DNA of 64,000 nucleotides from Actimicrobium sp034313845 (GCF_034313845.1 NZ_JAVIWN010000004.1), one strand, 5' to 3'. Shown: positions 9,685 through 18,683, counted from the first letter of the stretch. The notes: generated by a model not told the origin, from the letters alone. Numbers and translations are program-made.

Positions 9685-9722
9685 TCCGGAACAAAAAAAA
9701 AACAACCTAAAATTGTTCCGGA
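9685..9722 (-). promoter_or_regulatory. 5'-UTR hairpin covering the ribosome site of DUF1800 copy A
   Basis: Perfect 10-bp arms TCCGGAACAA (9685-9694) and TTGTTCCGGA (9713-9722) enclose an A/T-only-rich 18-nt loop. In the minus-strand transcript the proximal arm contains the GGA of the Shine-Dalgarno sequence, so folding would hide the ribosome site. No T-run follows, so it is not a terminator. It could equally be a DNA operator. Copy B does not have it. Confidence 0.5.
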
Positions 9723-9846
9723 AAAAAGTAGCACCATCTGATCCCGTTTTTCCAAAAGTGGTTTTGGCGGAGTCAGACTTTTTTTGGCTTGTATTTTTAA
9801 GGCATCGCTGTCAGCATTTTTGCTTCCACAAATTCAATGCAACGCG

Positions 9847-9960
9847 TTATATCTGCACTCGACGTGCATACCGTTGCGCCAAAACCGCACACACCAGGAA
9901 TCGCAGCTCATGGAACAGCCTCAGCGGTAGCACGACCGCCCCCGGTGCATGGCCGCCAAC
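9847..9960 (-). pseudogene. remnant of the BASS symporter 3' end
   Basis: On the minus strand 37 codons ending in TAA read GGHAPGAVVLPLRLFHEL, then VCAVLAQRYARR. The intact symporter at 13341-14339 ends with the same segment: 26 of 34 aligned residues match by eye, and the DNA is about 80% identical over some 95 bp. There is no start or upstream part; the similarity fades right after the stop of the DUF1501 copy B gene. The remnant stop lies 170 bp from the DUF1800 copy A start, close to the 181 bp separating the real symporter stop from DUF1800 copy B. It is therefore the scar of a tandem duplication. Confidence 0.88.
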
Positions 9961-9990
9961 GTAAGACGCTGCGCCAATATTCGCTATGAA

Positions 9991-11430
9991 TCACCCCATA
10001 AAGCCCAGGTTCTTGATGCTGAAATTGCCAATAGCGGGAAACACGTCCGCAATTTGTGTCGCGCTCAAGCCAAACCAGCTGGCTAGCGTAGCGCCGTACT
10101 GATCAACCGAAATCTGCGGCAGCAGACTACCGGACCCAACATCGAGATCGTGTTTGAAACCGGTGACCGGAAACGTGCCGTAGATATCCATTCCGTTGAC
10201 AGCGCCGCCCATGACGAAGTGGTGCGCCCCCCAGCCATGGTCGGTGCCATCGCCATTGCTGGAGAACGTCCGGCCAAAATCAGACCCCGTAAACAGCGTG
10301 ACCTGATTGCGCAAGTTGACGCCTTGCAGATTACCCATTACGCCATCGAAATACGCCATCGCATGGGCAAGCCGTGCCATCAGGTCGGCCTGGGTTTTCC
10401 GTTGTCCGTCATGGGTGTCAAAGCCTCCCATGCTGACAAAAAAGACCTGCCGCTTTGCACCCAGTGCGTTGCGGCCCGCGATGGTCCGGGCGATGGTCTG
10501 GAGTTGCACTGCCAGCGGGTTGGTCGCCGGTAAACCGGTATTGGGATTGGTGTACCTGGTCGGGTCGGGAACGACACCGGGAACAGCGAACGCACTGCCA
10601 AACGTACCCTGTGCATCGATCCCGCGCTTGACGACTGTCGCGTAATCCTTCTCGAACAGATTGGTCCGTTCACCACTGATAATTGCCTGTAGCGGATTGG
10701 CGCCTGCACTGGAACCGAACAGTGGTCCCGTCAGTGAACCGATGGGTGCCGCCCCGGCGCTGGAAACCTGATATTGGATGATCGTCCGGCCAGCCAGGAA
10801 AACGTTGTTGCCGGTCACAGAGATAGCCGTAAAAACCGGCATCGCATTGGCCGCCATCATCAGGTCCCCCATTCGTCCGCCCCATCCGGAACGGGCGCCT
10901 TCCGGCATCGACGACTGCCAGAGCGACTGCTGGTCATTATGGGAAAACAACCTTGGTGGCAATTTCACGCTTTTTGCCTTGTACTGCGCCAGGGTCGTCG
11001 GCGTAATGAGCGTGCCGACGTTGGCGATGATGGCAACCCGCTTTGCATCGAATAACTCCTTGAGCGGTTGCAAGGAAGGATGTAACGCAAAGTTGCGGCC
11101 CGGTTGCACCGTGTTTGGTGTGATCGGCAGGACGCCTCCAGCGTCGCCAGCCGCCGGCAAGGCAATCGAACCAGCATCACTGGTGGTGCGAATACGCTGG
11201 TACTCGGCCCAGGATTGCGGATCGGTCGCCAGTACGGTATTGCCGTGATCGTTTCCGCCAGCCATGAAGAGGCAGATCAGCGCCTTGTAATCGGATGGCG
11301 CAGCTTGCGCAGCGGCTGCGCCGATGGTCGCGAGATTGAATGCAAATGGCGCTCCGGCACTGCCAACGATCGACAGCAGGGAGGCAGCGCGCAGGAATTC
11401 GCGGCGCGACGGGTTGGGTTTGGTGGTCAT
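9991..11430 (-). CDS. DUF1501 Tat-exported protein, copy B
   Basis: A 479-residue paralogue of the protein at 6475-7935, with the same twin-arginine signal (SRREFLRAAS, hydrophobic core, AAAAQ) and the same signatures (GGNDHGN, SDFGRT, TDHGWGAHH). It should be a periplasmic Tat substrate of unknown activity. Differences from copy A cluster in the GGND motif flank (HG for SF) and in mid-protein loops, which could reflect a changed ligand. The ATG at 11430 has CCGGAGGC upstream and follows the DUF1800 copy B stop by 13 bp, the same spacing as in copy A. It ends directly against the symporter remnant. Confidence 0.9.
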   Translation of the reverse strand: MTTKPNPSRREFLRAASLLSIVGSAGAPFAFNLATIGAAAAQAAPSDYKALICLFMAGGNDHGNTVLATDPQSWAEYQRIRTTSDAGSIALPAAGDAGGVLPITPNTVQPGRNFALHPSLQPLKELFDAKRVAIIANVGTLITPTTLAQYKAKSVKLPPRLFSHNDQQSLWQSSMPEGARSGWGGRMGDLMMAANAMPVFTAISVTGNNVFLAGRTIIQYQVSSAGAAPIGSLTGPLFGSSAGANPLQAIISGERTNLFEKDYATVVKRGIDAQGTFGSAFAVPGVVPDPTRYTNPNTGLPATNPLAVQLQTIARTIAGRNALGAKRQVFFVSMGGFDTHDGQRKTQADLMARLAHAMAYFDGVMGNLQGVNLRNQVTLFTGSDFGRTFSSNGDGTDHGWGAHHFVMGGAVNGMDIYGTFPVTGFKHDLDVGSGSLLPQISVDQYGATLASWFGLSATQIADVFPAIGNFSIKNLGFMG

Positions 11431-11443
11431 GCGGGCCTCCGGG

Positions 11444-13159
11444 TTATTTCTGCACAAGGTATTCGGTCGAAGCCAGTGTCAGGAACACGGCCAGCAACGC
11501 GCGATTTTTCCGGGCACGGTCGGCAGCAGCGATATCGGTTGCCGAGACCGCGACCGAACTGACCGCTGCCAGTATCTGGTTGCGTAGCACCGTCGTCATC
11601 TGGTTAGCCAACAGCAGCAAATTGACGCGATCAAGCAGTTTCTCGGGTGTGTCGGCCAGCGCGATTTCATCGACATAATTACTTTTGACATCACGATTGG
11701 CTCCGATGCCATTCGACACGACGTCACGCATCGTGTTGAGATAACCGACTATCGATGTATTGCTGACCAGTTGCATTTCGGGTGCAACCAGACCGGCATC
11801 TGCAACGACTGTATTGGGCTGCACATAGCCTGGCCGGTAAAAATTGAAGACCGATGGCGAGCGCAATGGCGACTGGCCCAGTGACGATAGCGGATCGTCC
11901 AGATTGGGAATGAGGAATCGGCCCGACGCCGAGGTCGCGCCGAATGCCCGCATCCATCCCGCCAGACGCAGGATTGGCTCACGCAACTTGCCATTGTCGG
12001 CGGCGCTCAACCGTGCATCGCTGCTGGCCTCCGGGTCGAGCAGGATGGCCCGGATCACTGCCTGCATGTCACCTCGCACCCCTTGGCCATTGTCGGCAAA
12101 AACGGCACTGATGCGGGCGACATAAGCGGGACTTGGATTGCTGACGACCAGTCGCTGGATCAGTTGCCTGCCGATGAATGGGCCGACATTGGGATGGTTA
12201 AACAGGCGGTCCAGTGCGACCTTCAGGCTGGCTTCCGGATTGGCCGCGCTCTGGGCCGGCACCGTCACGCCCAGGAAAGATTTTTCGGAGGTGGAATGGA
12301 ATTGCGGATAGCTTTGCATCGGCTTCCATTCGCGATCGGGGTCCTGGGTGCCGCCACCGAAAAAGCGTGTGTTGGTCTTGTCGGCACCGGCCCAGCTCCA
12401 GCCGGTAAAGACCTTGGCCAAGCCGCTGATATCGGCACTTGAATAGGTCTCGACGGGAGCGCCATTGACCATCTTCTGGCTGCCATCCGGATTCAGTTCG
12501 ACCAGCCCGATCGACATCAACTGCATGACTTCGCGCGCGTAGTTCTCATCCGGCGTGCGGGTCGCGTCTTCTTTCTGATTGTGCAACGACGTCAGGTAAA
12601 TGCCCATGGCCGGATGCAGCGACACCGCTTCGAGCAGCGACCTGAAATTACCAAAGGCATTGGCTGCCAGCGTGTCGTAGAAGCCCGCCACCATGACCGG
12701 ATGATCGGCAAGAAAGCTGTCTTGCAGCGAGACCACGAAGATTTGGGAAAGCGCATAAGCGACGCGCTGCCGAAGTTGATCATCACCCGTCGCTGCCTGC
12801 ATCCAGAAGGATTCGAATACCTGGTTCTGTGAAAGCGTGGCACCGTTAGCCAGGGTCGAAGCGATCCGCGCCAGATAGTCCCGATGCAAGACCTGCGGCT
12901 TGAGAAACTGGCTCTCGATCCAGCTACGTGTTCCTCCGTCGACGACCTCGTTGATGCTGGTGCCGCTGGCACCGAAGGAAGCCTGCGCCAGGAAGCGCGA
13001 GGCTTGCGCTGCTGTCGGCTTGATGTCGGGTGGCGTCGGCGTTGGCGTCGAATTCCCCGATCCACCCGCATCCGGTGAAGACGAGCCGCCTCCCCCGCAG
13101 GCACTCATCAGGACCAGCAAGAGCAGCGAAATGACCGAACCAAATTTTCTGGAAAGCAT
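11444..13159 (-). CDS. DUF1800 lipoprotein, copy B
   Basis: A 571-residue DUF1800 protein. The signal peptide ends in lipobox LMSAC (Cys21), followed by a Gly/Ser and Thr-Pro linker (GGGGSSSPDAGG, TPTPTPP) longer than in copy A, as expected for a tethered lipoprotein. The family blocks RFLAQASFGA, GLVELNPDGS, FTGWSWAG, HPNVGPFIG and FNFYRPGYVQPN all align with copy A. The start has GGGGTGAAAT just upstream. Paired with DUF1501 copy B in a two-gene operon. Molecular role unknown; the lipoprotein plus Tat-protein pairing suggests they act together in the periplasm or at the outer membrane. Confidence 0.9.
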   Translation of the reverse strand: MLSRKFGSVISLLLLVLMSACGGGGSSSPDAGGSGNSTPTPTPPDIKPTAAQASRFLAQASFGASGTSINEVVDGGTRSWIESQFLKPQVLHRDYLARIASTLANGATLSQNQVFESFWMQAATGDDQLRQRVAYALSQIFVVSLQDSFLADHPVMVAGFYDTLAANAFGNFRSLLEAVSLHPAMGIYLTSLHNQKEDATRTPDENYAREVMQLMSIGLVELNPDGSQKMVNGAPVETYSSADISGLAKVFTGWSWAGADKTNTRFFGGGTQDPDREWKPMQSYPQFHSTSEKSFLGVTVPAQSAANPEASLKVALDRLFNHPNVGPFIGRQLIQRLVVSNPSPAYVARISAVFADNGQGVRGDMQAVIRAILLDPEASSDARLSAADNGKLREPILRLAGWMRAFGATSASGRFLIPNLDDPLSSLGQSPLRSPSVFNFYRPGYVQPNTVVADAGLVAPEMQLVSNTSIVGYLNTMRDVVSNGIGANRDVKSNYVDEIALADTPEKLLDRVNLLLLANQMTTVLRNQILAAVSSVAVSATDIAAADRARKNRALLAVFLTLASTEYLVQK

Positions 13160-13340
13160 ATTTCACCCCGATTGAAAACGCATCAATCGATGATCGGGTA
13201 AAACGTATTTCTGGTTGCACTATTTTTTTAATTTGTGGTGTCTGCGCTGAAAAAAACGTCTCTTTCCAGGATAAAAATGACCTTTTGCAAAGTCATTTAT
13301 TGAAGTGCTATTAACGAATTATTCACACGTTGGCAACGCG

Positions 13341-14339
13341 TCAACCCGCCTCGCGCAACGGCTCCTCCCGCCGCGCATATCGCTGCGCCAGCACCGCACA
13401 CACCATGAGCTGCAACTGATGGAACAGCATCAGCGGCAGTACGACCGCCCCCAGTGCATGACCGGCAAACAGGATTTTGGCCATCGGGATACCACTAGCC
13501 AGGCTTTTTTTAGAACCGCAAAACACGATGGTGATTTCGTCTTCCTTGTTGAAGCCGAGCACGCGGCTGCCGAACGTGGCGATCAGCATGATCGCGCCCA
13601 GCAACAGCGCATCAATGAGCAGCAAACCGAGCAGCGAATGACTTGGCAATTGCTGCCACAAGCCCTGATTGACGGCTTCGCTGAAGGCGGTGTAGACCAC
13701 CAGCAAGATGGCACTTTGATCGACCATCTTGAGTACCGGTTTGTGCGCATCAACCCAGCCGCCTATCCAGCGCCGGAACAATTGGCCTGCGATAAACGGC
13801 AACAGCAATTGCAAGGCAATATTGCGAATCGCATCGAACGAACCCAAGCCGCCACTGTGCGCAACGACGACCAATCCCACCAGCACCGGCGTCAAAAAAA
13901 TCCCCAGCAAATTTGACGCCGATGCCGCCACTACCGCCGCCGGCACGTTGCCGCGCGCTACCGAGGTGAACGCGATCGACGATTGCACTGTTGATGGCAG
14001 CACACAGACAAACAGAATGCCCAGATACAGGTCGGGCGTCACCAGCGGTGCCACCAGTGGTTTAAGCGCCAGACCGAGCAGCGGCAACAACACGAAGGTG
14101 CAGACCAGCACCATCAGATGCAGACGCCAGTGCGTCGCGCCGGCGATCACCGCTTGCGGCGGCAGCTTGGCACCGTGCAGAAAAAACAGCAGGCAAATTG
14201 CCACGTTGGTGACGACGTTGAACACGCCCGCCGTGGTGCCATGCGCCGGCAACAGCGTGGCGGCAACCAGCGTTGCCAGCATCATCAGCATGAAATTGTC
14301 AGGCAAAAAACGCGGGCGTTTCATCATGCTCAGCTTCAT
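13341..14339 (-). CDS. bile acid:sodium symporter (BASS/YfeH, SLC10A7-like)
   Basis: A 332-residue integral membrane protein with about ten hydrophobic segments, in the YfeH/SLC10A7 branch of the BASS family. Conserved patches include FLHGAKL, LPSTVQSSIAFTS and the C-terminal FCGSKKSLASG. Family members move organic anions or other small organic solutes with sodium; the substrate here is unknown. Its start lies two bases after the gamma-glutamyltransferase stop (TGAGGATG), so it is translationally coupled and the last gene of the peptide-transport operon. A transport role for a product or precursor of that pathway is inferred. Its last 40 or so codons have a decayed duplicate at 9847-9960. 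Confidence 0.88.
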   Translation of the reverse strand: MKLSMMKRPRFLPDNFMLMMLATLVAATLLPAHGTTAGVFNVVTNVAICLLFFLHGAKLPPQAVIAGATHWRLHLMVLVCTFVLLPLLGLALKPLVAPLVTPDLYLGILFVCVLPSTVQSSIAFTSVARGNVPAAVVAASASNLLGIFLTPVLVGLVVVAHSGGLGSFDAIRNIALQLLLPFIAGQLFRRWIGGWVDAHKPVLKMVDQSAILLVVYTAFSEAVNQGLWQQLPSHSLLGLLLIDALLLGAIMLIATFGSRVLGFNKEDEITIVFCGSKKSLASGIPMAKILFAGHALGAVVLPLMLFHQLQLMVCAVLAQRYARREEPLREAG

Positions 14340-14341
14340 CC

Positions 14342-15937
14342 TCAGTATCCCGCCACGCCACCGTCGGAGCGCGGATCGCTGGCCCCTTCGAGCATGCCGT
14401 CGGGATGGCGCACCAAGGCACCGGCATGGCCCATGGTTTCATCAAACGGCAGCAAGACTTCGACATCATGGCCACGCGCGGCCAATGCCTCGACCACCGC
14501 TGACGGAAAACGCTGTTCGAGTTTCAGCGTGTCGGTGCTCTGGCCCCACGTGCGACCAAGCAGCCAGCGCGGTGCGGTCACCGCAGTTTGCAGCGGCTGG
14601 CCGAACACCACATGGCGCGTGAACACCGCCGCTTGCGTTTGCGGCTGACCGTCGCCACCCATTGTTCCGTAGACCATCGTGCGGCCATCGTTGAGGCGGG
14701 CCGCGGCTGGATTGAGCGTATGAAATGGTTTCTTGCCGGGCCGCAGCGCCAGCAATTTGTCGTCATCGAGACTGAACGATGCGCCGCGATTTTGCCAGTT
14801 GATGCCGGTCGTCGGCAGCACCACGCCGCTGCCGAACTCGTGATAAATGCTCTGGATGAACGACACCGCCAGACCGGATTCGTCGATGGTGCCCATCCAG
14901 ATCGTGTCGCCCGGTCCTTTGCCTGCACCCCACGGTGCCGCTTCGCCGAGATGGATCGTCGCGGCCAGGACATCGAGCCGTTCCGGTGCCAGCAGCGATT
15001 GCGGATCGACCGTCATGTAAGCCGGATCGGTGATGAACTGGTCGCGCAGACCAAAGGCGCGTTTGGTCGCTTCGACCACGAGGTGAACATGGTCGGCGCT
15101 ATCGGCTTCGACTTGCGCCAGACCGGCGCGATCGAGCAGCCCGAGGATCGCCAGCGAGACCGCACCTTGCGTGGGTGGTGTCATGTTGAATACCGTGCCG
15201 GCCGAATGCGCGAGGTGCAACGGCGTCTTGCGCTGCGCGTGGCAAGCGGCCAGATCCGCGCCCGCGAGCAGCGTGCCGACCGTCTGCAAATCCGCAGCGA
15301 TCGTGCTGGCCAGTTCACCGCGATAAAAACTGTCGAGCCCGTCGCGCACCAGCAATCCCAGCGTGCGCGCCATGCGCGGTTGCACAAAGCGTTGACCGGC
15401 CAGCGGCAACGCGCCGTCGATCAGAAAGGTATCGGTGAAACCCGGTTGCGCGGCCAGTTCCGGCAGCTTTGCGGCGGTCGCGTTTTGCTGGCTGAGCGTC
15501 ACCGGCACGCCGTCCTGTGCATAGCCGATCGCGTCGCGCAACAGACGTGCGAGAGACATTGTTCCGCCCAGCTCGGCGGCCACGTCCAGCGCCGCTTGCC
15601 AACCGCCGATGGTGCCGGCAACCGTGTTGGCTGCCAGCGGTCCGCGAATCGGAATGGCCGACAGACCACGGCTGCGATACGCCTCGATGGTCGCGCCCAG
15701 CGCAGCCTGACCACACGCATCGATGGCAATCGGCTCGCCACCCGGTGGCAGGATGACCCAGAACGAATCGCCACCAATGCCATTCATGTGCGGATAGACC
15801 ACGGCGATGGTGGCCGCAGCAGCGACCATCGCCTCGATGGCATTGCCGCCATCGCGCATCACGGCGAGAGCGGATTGCGAGGCCAGATGATGCGGGGCGA
15901 CGGCGATGGCGTGGGTGGCACGGGCGGTGTTCAACAT
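14342..15937 (-). CDS. gamma-glutamyltransferase family protein (cytoplasmic, YwrD-like)
   Basis: A 531-residue Ntn-hydrolase of the gamma-glutamyltranspeptidase family. The autoprocessing site is visible as NMTPPTQG with the nucleophile Thr256, giving a large subunit before and a small subunit after it. Other conserved blocks are GIGGDSF near residue 54 and YGTMGGDGQPQ near 426. No signal peptide is present, unlike the periplasmic Ggt of enteric bacteria, so it should act on gamma-glutamyl compounds after import. It sits 51 bp downstream of the GntR gene in the ABC transporter operon, which fits import followed by cytoplasmic cleavage of glutathione or another gamma-glutamyl peptide. Substrate is inferred from context only. 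Confidence 0.9.
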   Translation of the reverse strand: MLNTARATHAIAVAPHHLASQSALAVMRDGGNAIEAMVAAAATIAVVYPHMNGIGGDSFWVILPPGGEPIAIDACGQAALGATIEAYRSRGLSAIPIRGPLAANTVAGTIGGWQAALDVAAELGGTMSLARLLRDAIGYAQDGVPVTLSQQNATAAKLPELAAQPGFTDTFLIDGALPLAGQRFVQPRMARTLGLLVRDGLDSFYRGELASTIAADLQTVGTLLAGADLAACHAQRKTPLHLAHSAGTVFNMTPPTQGAVSLAILGLLDRAGLAQVEADSADHVHLVVEATKRAFGLRDQFITDPAYMTVDPQSLLAPERLDVLAATIHLGEAAPWGAGKGPGDTIWMGTIDESGLAVSFIQSIYHEFGSGVVLPTTGINWQNRGASFSLDDDKLLALRPGKKPFHTLNPAAARLNDGRTMVYGTMGGDGQPQTQAAVFTRHVVFGQPLQTAVTAPRWLLGRTWGQSTDTLKLEQRFPSAVVEALAARGHDVEVLLPFDETMGHAGALVRHPDGMLEGASDPRSDGGVAGY

Positions 15938-15988
15938 GGTGATCCTTGTTCTTGTGGTGGTAGTGGTGTTATCTCGAAACGAAAAGTA

Positions 15989-16669
15989 TCACGTTGGCGC
16001 AGTTTTACCGGGTTCGGAACCGGCCACCCGCGCCGTAGCGCTGCGCGCCGACACGAGGTGCGCGCGCATCTGGCGCTGGGCCGTCGTCACGTCGTGGGCC
16101 AGCAGTGCTTCGATGATCACGGCATGCTCTTCATACGACGCGCTCATCCGTTCGACATTGCGAAATTGCGAGCGCCGGAACGGTGCGATCCGATGCCGCA
16201 AACCGAGCGTCATCTCGATGAGCACCGGGTTGCCGCAGCCGTGAATGATGACCTGATGCCAGGCGTGATTGAGATGGTCGTACAGGTCGACATCACCGGC
16301 GCGCATCGCGTCGCGCGACTGGGCATGCAATGCGCTCAGGTGTTCTCGTTCGGCCGCCGACAAGCGGATTGCTGCATACCGGGCACAGGCTGCTTCGAGT
16401 TCGCCGATCGCTTCAAACATGCGGTCGCGCTGCTCCGGTGTCAGTTCGGCGACGACCGAGCCGCGATTCGGACGACTCACGACCAGTCCCTGAATGGCCA
16501 GCTGCTTGAGTGCTTCGCGCACCGGCGTACGCGAGACGCCGAACAGTCCGGCCAGCATCGCTTCATCGAGTCGGGCACCGGGTGCGAAACGACCGAGCAC
16601 GATGTCGTCGGCAATCTGCTTGCTGATCTCGTCGGCGCGCGCGCCGCGCAGGCGTTCGGGCCCGTTCAT
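15989..16669 (-). CDS. GntR family transcriptional regulator (FadR/FCD type)
   Basis: A 226-residue regulator with an N-terminal winged helix (DEAMLAGLFGVSRTPVREALK, recognition helix about residues 40-55) and an all-helical FCD ligand domain. Metal-type ligands include D and H residues around DLYDHLNHAWH and a later HAVIIEALLAHD. FCD regulators sense small organic acids or amino acids and generally repress. The ATG at 16669 overlaps the stop of the upstream ATPase as ATGA. Its position inside the transporter operon points to autoregulation of the operon; candidate operators lie ahead of the first gene. Confidence 0.92.
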   Translation of the reverse strand: MNGPERLRGARADEISKQIADDIVLGRFAPGARLDEAMLAGLFGVSRTPVREALKQLAIQGLVVSRPNRGSVVAELTPEQRDRMFEAIGELEAACARYAAIRLSAAEREHLSALHAQSRDAMRAGDVDLYDHLNHAWHQVIIHGCGNPVLIEMTLGLRHRIAPFRRSQFRNVERMSASYEEHAVIIEALLAHDVTTAQRQMRAHLVSARSATARVAGSEPGKTAPT

Positions 16670-17634
16670 GCCGGCACCAGCGGATGCCAGCAGGCCAGTC
16701 GCGTTGCGCCATTGGCCAGCACCGGTGGCACTTCGCTCACGCAGCGCGCACTGGCATGCGTGCAACGCGGCGCAAAACTGCAACCCGCCGGCAGTGCCGC
16801 GAGATTGGGTGGCGCGCCGGGGATCGCAATCAACGGCTGGCCACGATGTTCGGCCGATACCGTCGAGGCCAGCAATCCGGCGCTGTACGGATGGCGCGGT
16901 GAGCGCACGATACCGGCAACCGTGTTGTCTTCGACAATGCGACCGGCATACATGACAGCGATGCGATCGGCGACTTCGACGGCGGCACCAATGTCATGCG
17001 TGACAAAAATCACGGCCATGCCGGTCTCGCGCTGCAGCTCGCGCAGCAATAGCAAAATCTGGATTTGTACGGTCGCATCCAGTGCGGTGGTCGGCTCGTC
17101 GGCCAGCAGCAATTTCGGTTTGCAGGCCAGTGCCAGTGCAATCATCGCGCGCTGGCGCATGCCGCCCGACAGCTCGTGCGGATAGGCATCGAAGCGACGC
17201 CGCGCCTGCGGAATCTGCACGCGCTCGAGCATCTGCAGGGCTTGGGCGCGAGCACTCGTCTCAGAGATTTTTTCATGCGCGCGGATCGCTTCGGTGATCT
17301 GCTGGCCGATGGTATAGACCGGATCGAAGGCCAGTCCCGGCTCCTGAAACACCATCGACACGACGCCACCGCGATACGCATCGAGCGCCCTGCCCTGCAG
17401 CGCCAGCACGTCCTGCCCATCGACATGCATGCTGCCGCTGATGCGGGTGGTGCGCGGCGAGTGCAAGCGCAGCAAGGTGCGCAGCGTGACGCTTTTGCCG
17501 GAGCCCGATTCACCCAGCAAACCGAGCACTTCGCCGGCGTGCACATCGAAGCTGACATTGTTCAAGGCGCTGGCGACGCGGTTGCCGTGAAATTGCACGC
17601 TAAGGTCTTTAACTGAAACCAGGGGCGCGCTCAT
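16666..17634 (-). CDS. peptide ABC importer ATPase (DppD/OppD/GsiA-N type)
   Basis: A 322-residue ATPase of the oligopeptide/dipeptide importer family. Walker A GESGSGKS, signature LSGGMRQR, Walker B LLLADEPTTALD and the H-loop VTHD are intact. The C-terminal oligo/dipeptide extension carries the Cys-containing FAPRCTHASARC block, which in relatives can bind an Fe-S cluster. It should pair with the other ATPase on the cytoplasmic face of the two permeases. Starts and ends are both 4-nt ATGA overlaps with neighbours. Confidence 0.94.
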   Translation of the reverse strand: MSAPLVSVKDLSVQFHGNRVASALNNVSFDVHAGEVLGLLGESGSGKSVTLRTLLRLHSPRTTRISGSMHVDGQDVLALQGRALDAYRGGVVSMVFQEPGLAFDPVYTIGQQITEAIRAHEKISETSARAQALQMLERVQIPQARRRFDAYPHELSGGMRQRAMIALALACKPKLLLADEPTTALDATVQIQILLLLRELQRETGMAVIFVTHDIGAAVEVADRIAVMYAGRIVEDNTVAGIVRSPRHPYSAGLLASTVSAEHRGQPLIAIPGAPPNLAALPAGCSFAPRCTHASARCVSEVPPVLANGATRLACWHPLVPA

Positions 17635-18683
17635 GCTGCGTGCTCCAGCGCGATCGCGCTGTGGCCGGAGCGCGGATCATTCATGTGACAGGCGACTTGA
17701 TGGCCGGGCAAAAAACGCGCTGGCAGCAGCGCAGGCGATTGCGCGCAGACCGCTTCGGCATGCGGACAGCGATCCCGAAAACGGCAACCCGGCGGCGGGT
17801 TGATCGGGTTCGGCGGGTCGCCGGCCAGCGGCGGTTTTTCGGTGCGGTGATCCGGGTCCATCGACGGCACGGCCGACAGCAATGCCCGCGTGTACGGATG
17901 CGCGGCCTGACCATAAATCTGCTCGACCGGACCGATCTCGACCACCTGTCCGAGGTACATCACCATCACTTCATCACACAGGTAATGCACGACATGCAGG
18001 TCATGCGAAATGAACAGATAGGTCAACTGGTGCTCGGCCTTGAGTTCCTGCAGCAGGTTCAGTACTTGCGCCTGGACCGATTTGTCGAGCGCGGCGACGG
18101 CTTCATCAAGAATGACCAGACGCGGATTGAAGGCCAGCGCACGGGCAATATTGACGCGCTGGCGCTGACCGCCGGACAACTCGTGCGGATAGCGCGAACC
18201 GAACTGGTCCGGCTCCAGACCGACCCGCGCCAGCAGAGCGCGGGCGCGCTCGGTGGCTTCGGCTGAAGTCAGCCCGTGCACTTGCGGACCGTAGGCGATA
18301 GTCTCGACAATTGTCAGGCGCGGATTGAGCGAGGCGAACGAATCCTGAAACACCATCTGCAAACTTTGCCGGAAGCTTTTCAGTTCGAGTCCGCGAAATT
18401 CACCGACGCCTTCGCCATCGAAAATCATCGTGCCGCTGTCCGGGTCCATCAGCTTGGCAATCAACCGCGCAGTGGTCGATTTGCCGCAACCGGATTCACC
18501 GACGATGCCCAGCGTCGTGCCTTTGGTGATTGAAAAGCTGACGCCGTCCACGGCATGGACGAACTGGCGTTCGCGCTCCAGTACGCCGCGACGCACCGGA
18601 AAATATTTTTTCAGATTGCGAACGATCAGCAGCGGTTGGGCGGGTCCGCCACGGTCGGGTGTAGCAGGAATCAAGGTGGTCAT
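17631..18683 (-). CDS. peptide ABC importer ATPase (DppF/OppF type)
   Basis: A 350-residue ATPase, second subunit of the importer. It has Walker A GESGCGKS, signature LSGGQRQR, Walker B LVILDEAVAALD and the C-terminal oligopeptide-transporter motif with a Cys cluster (GCRFRDRCPHAEAVC). The ATG at 18683 overlaps the stop of the permease gene (ATGA) and begins just before the family N terminus (LLIVRNLKKYFP); a longer reading from 18827 would lie inside the permease gene and is rejected. Confidence 0.94.
   Translation of the reverse strand: MTTLIPATPDRGGPAQPLLIVRNLKKYFPVRRGVLERERQFVHAVDGVSFSITKGTTLGIVGESGCGKSTTARLIAKLMDPDSGTMIFDGEGVGEFRGLELKSFRQSLQMVFQDSFASLNPRLTIVETIAYGPQVHGLTSAEATERARALLARVGLEPDQFGSRYPHELSGGQRQRVNIARALAFNPRLVILDEAVAALDKSVQAQVLNLLQELKAEHQLTYLFISHDLHVVHYLCDEVMVMYLGQVVEIGPVEQIYGQAAHPYTRALLSAVPSMDPDHRTEKPPLAGDPPNPINPPPGCRFRDRCPHAEAVCAQSPALLPARFLPGHQVACHMNDPRSGHSAIALEHAA

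Larger units (their letters stand above)
6475..13469. repeat. ancient tandem duplication of a 3.5-kb segment
   Basis: Two consecutive segments of equal order and orientation: copy A covers 6475 to about 9990 (DUF1501, DUF1800, symporter end) and copy B covers 9991 to about 13469 (DUF1501, DUF1800, intact symporter end). Protein similarity is continuous in both gene pairs, intergenic spacings match, and the symporter fragment closes copy A. Divergence is considerable, so the event is old and both gene pairs have stayed open. Confidence 0.85.

Noticed and set aside
9713..9964. A short plus-strand frame between the duplicated operons
   Set aside because: It is antisense to the symporter remnant and begins in the hairpin arm; no family resemblance.
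14588..17185. An 865-codon open frame on the plus strand
   Set aside because: It runs antisense across the gamma-glutamyltransferase, GntR and ATPase genes, all of which have clear families and operon order. Long antisense frames are common in GC-rich genes, and the translation resembles no protein.
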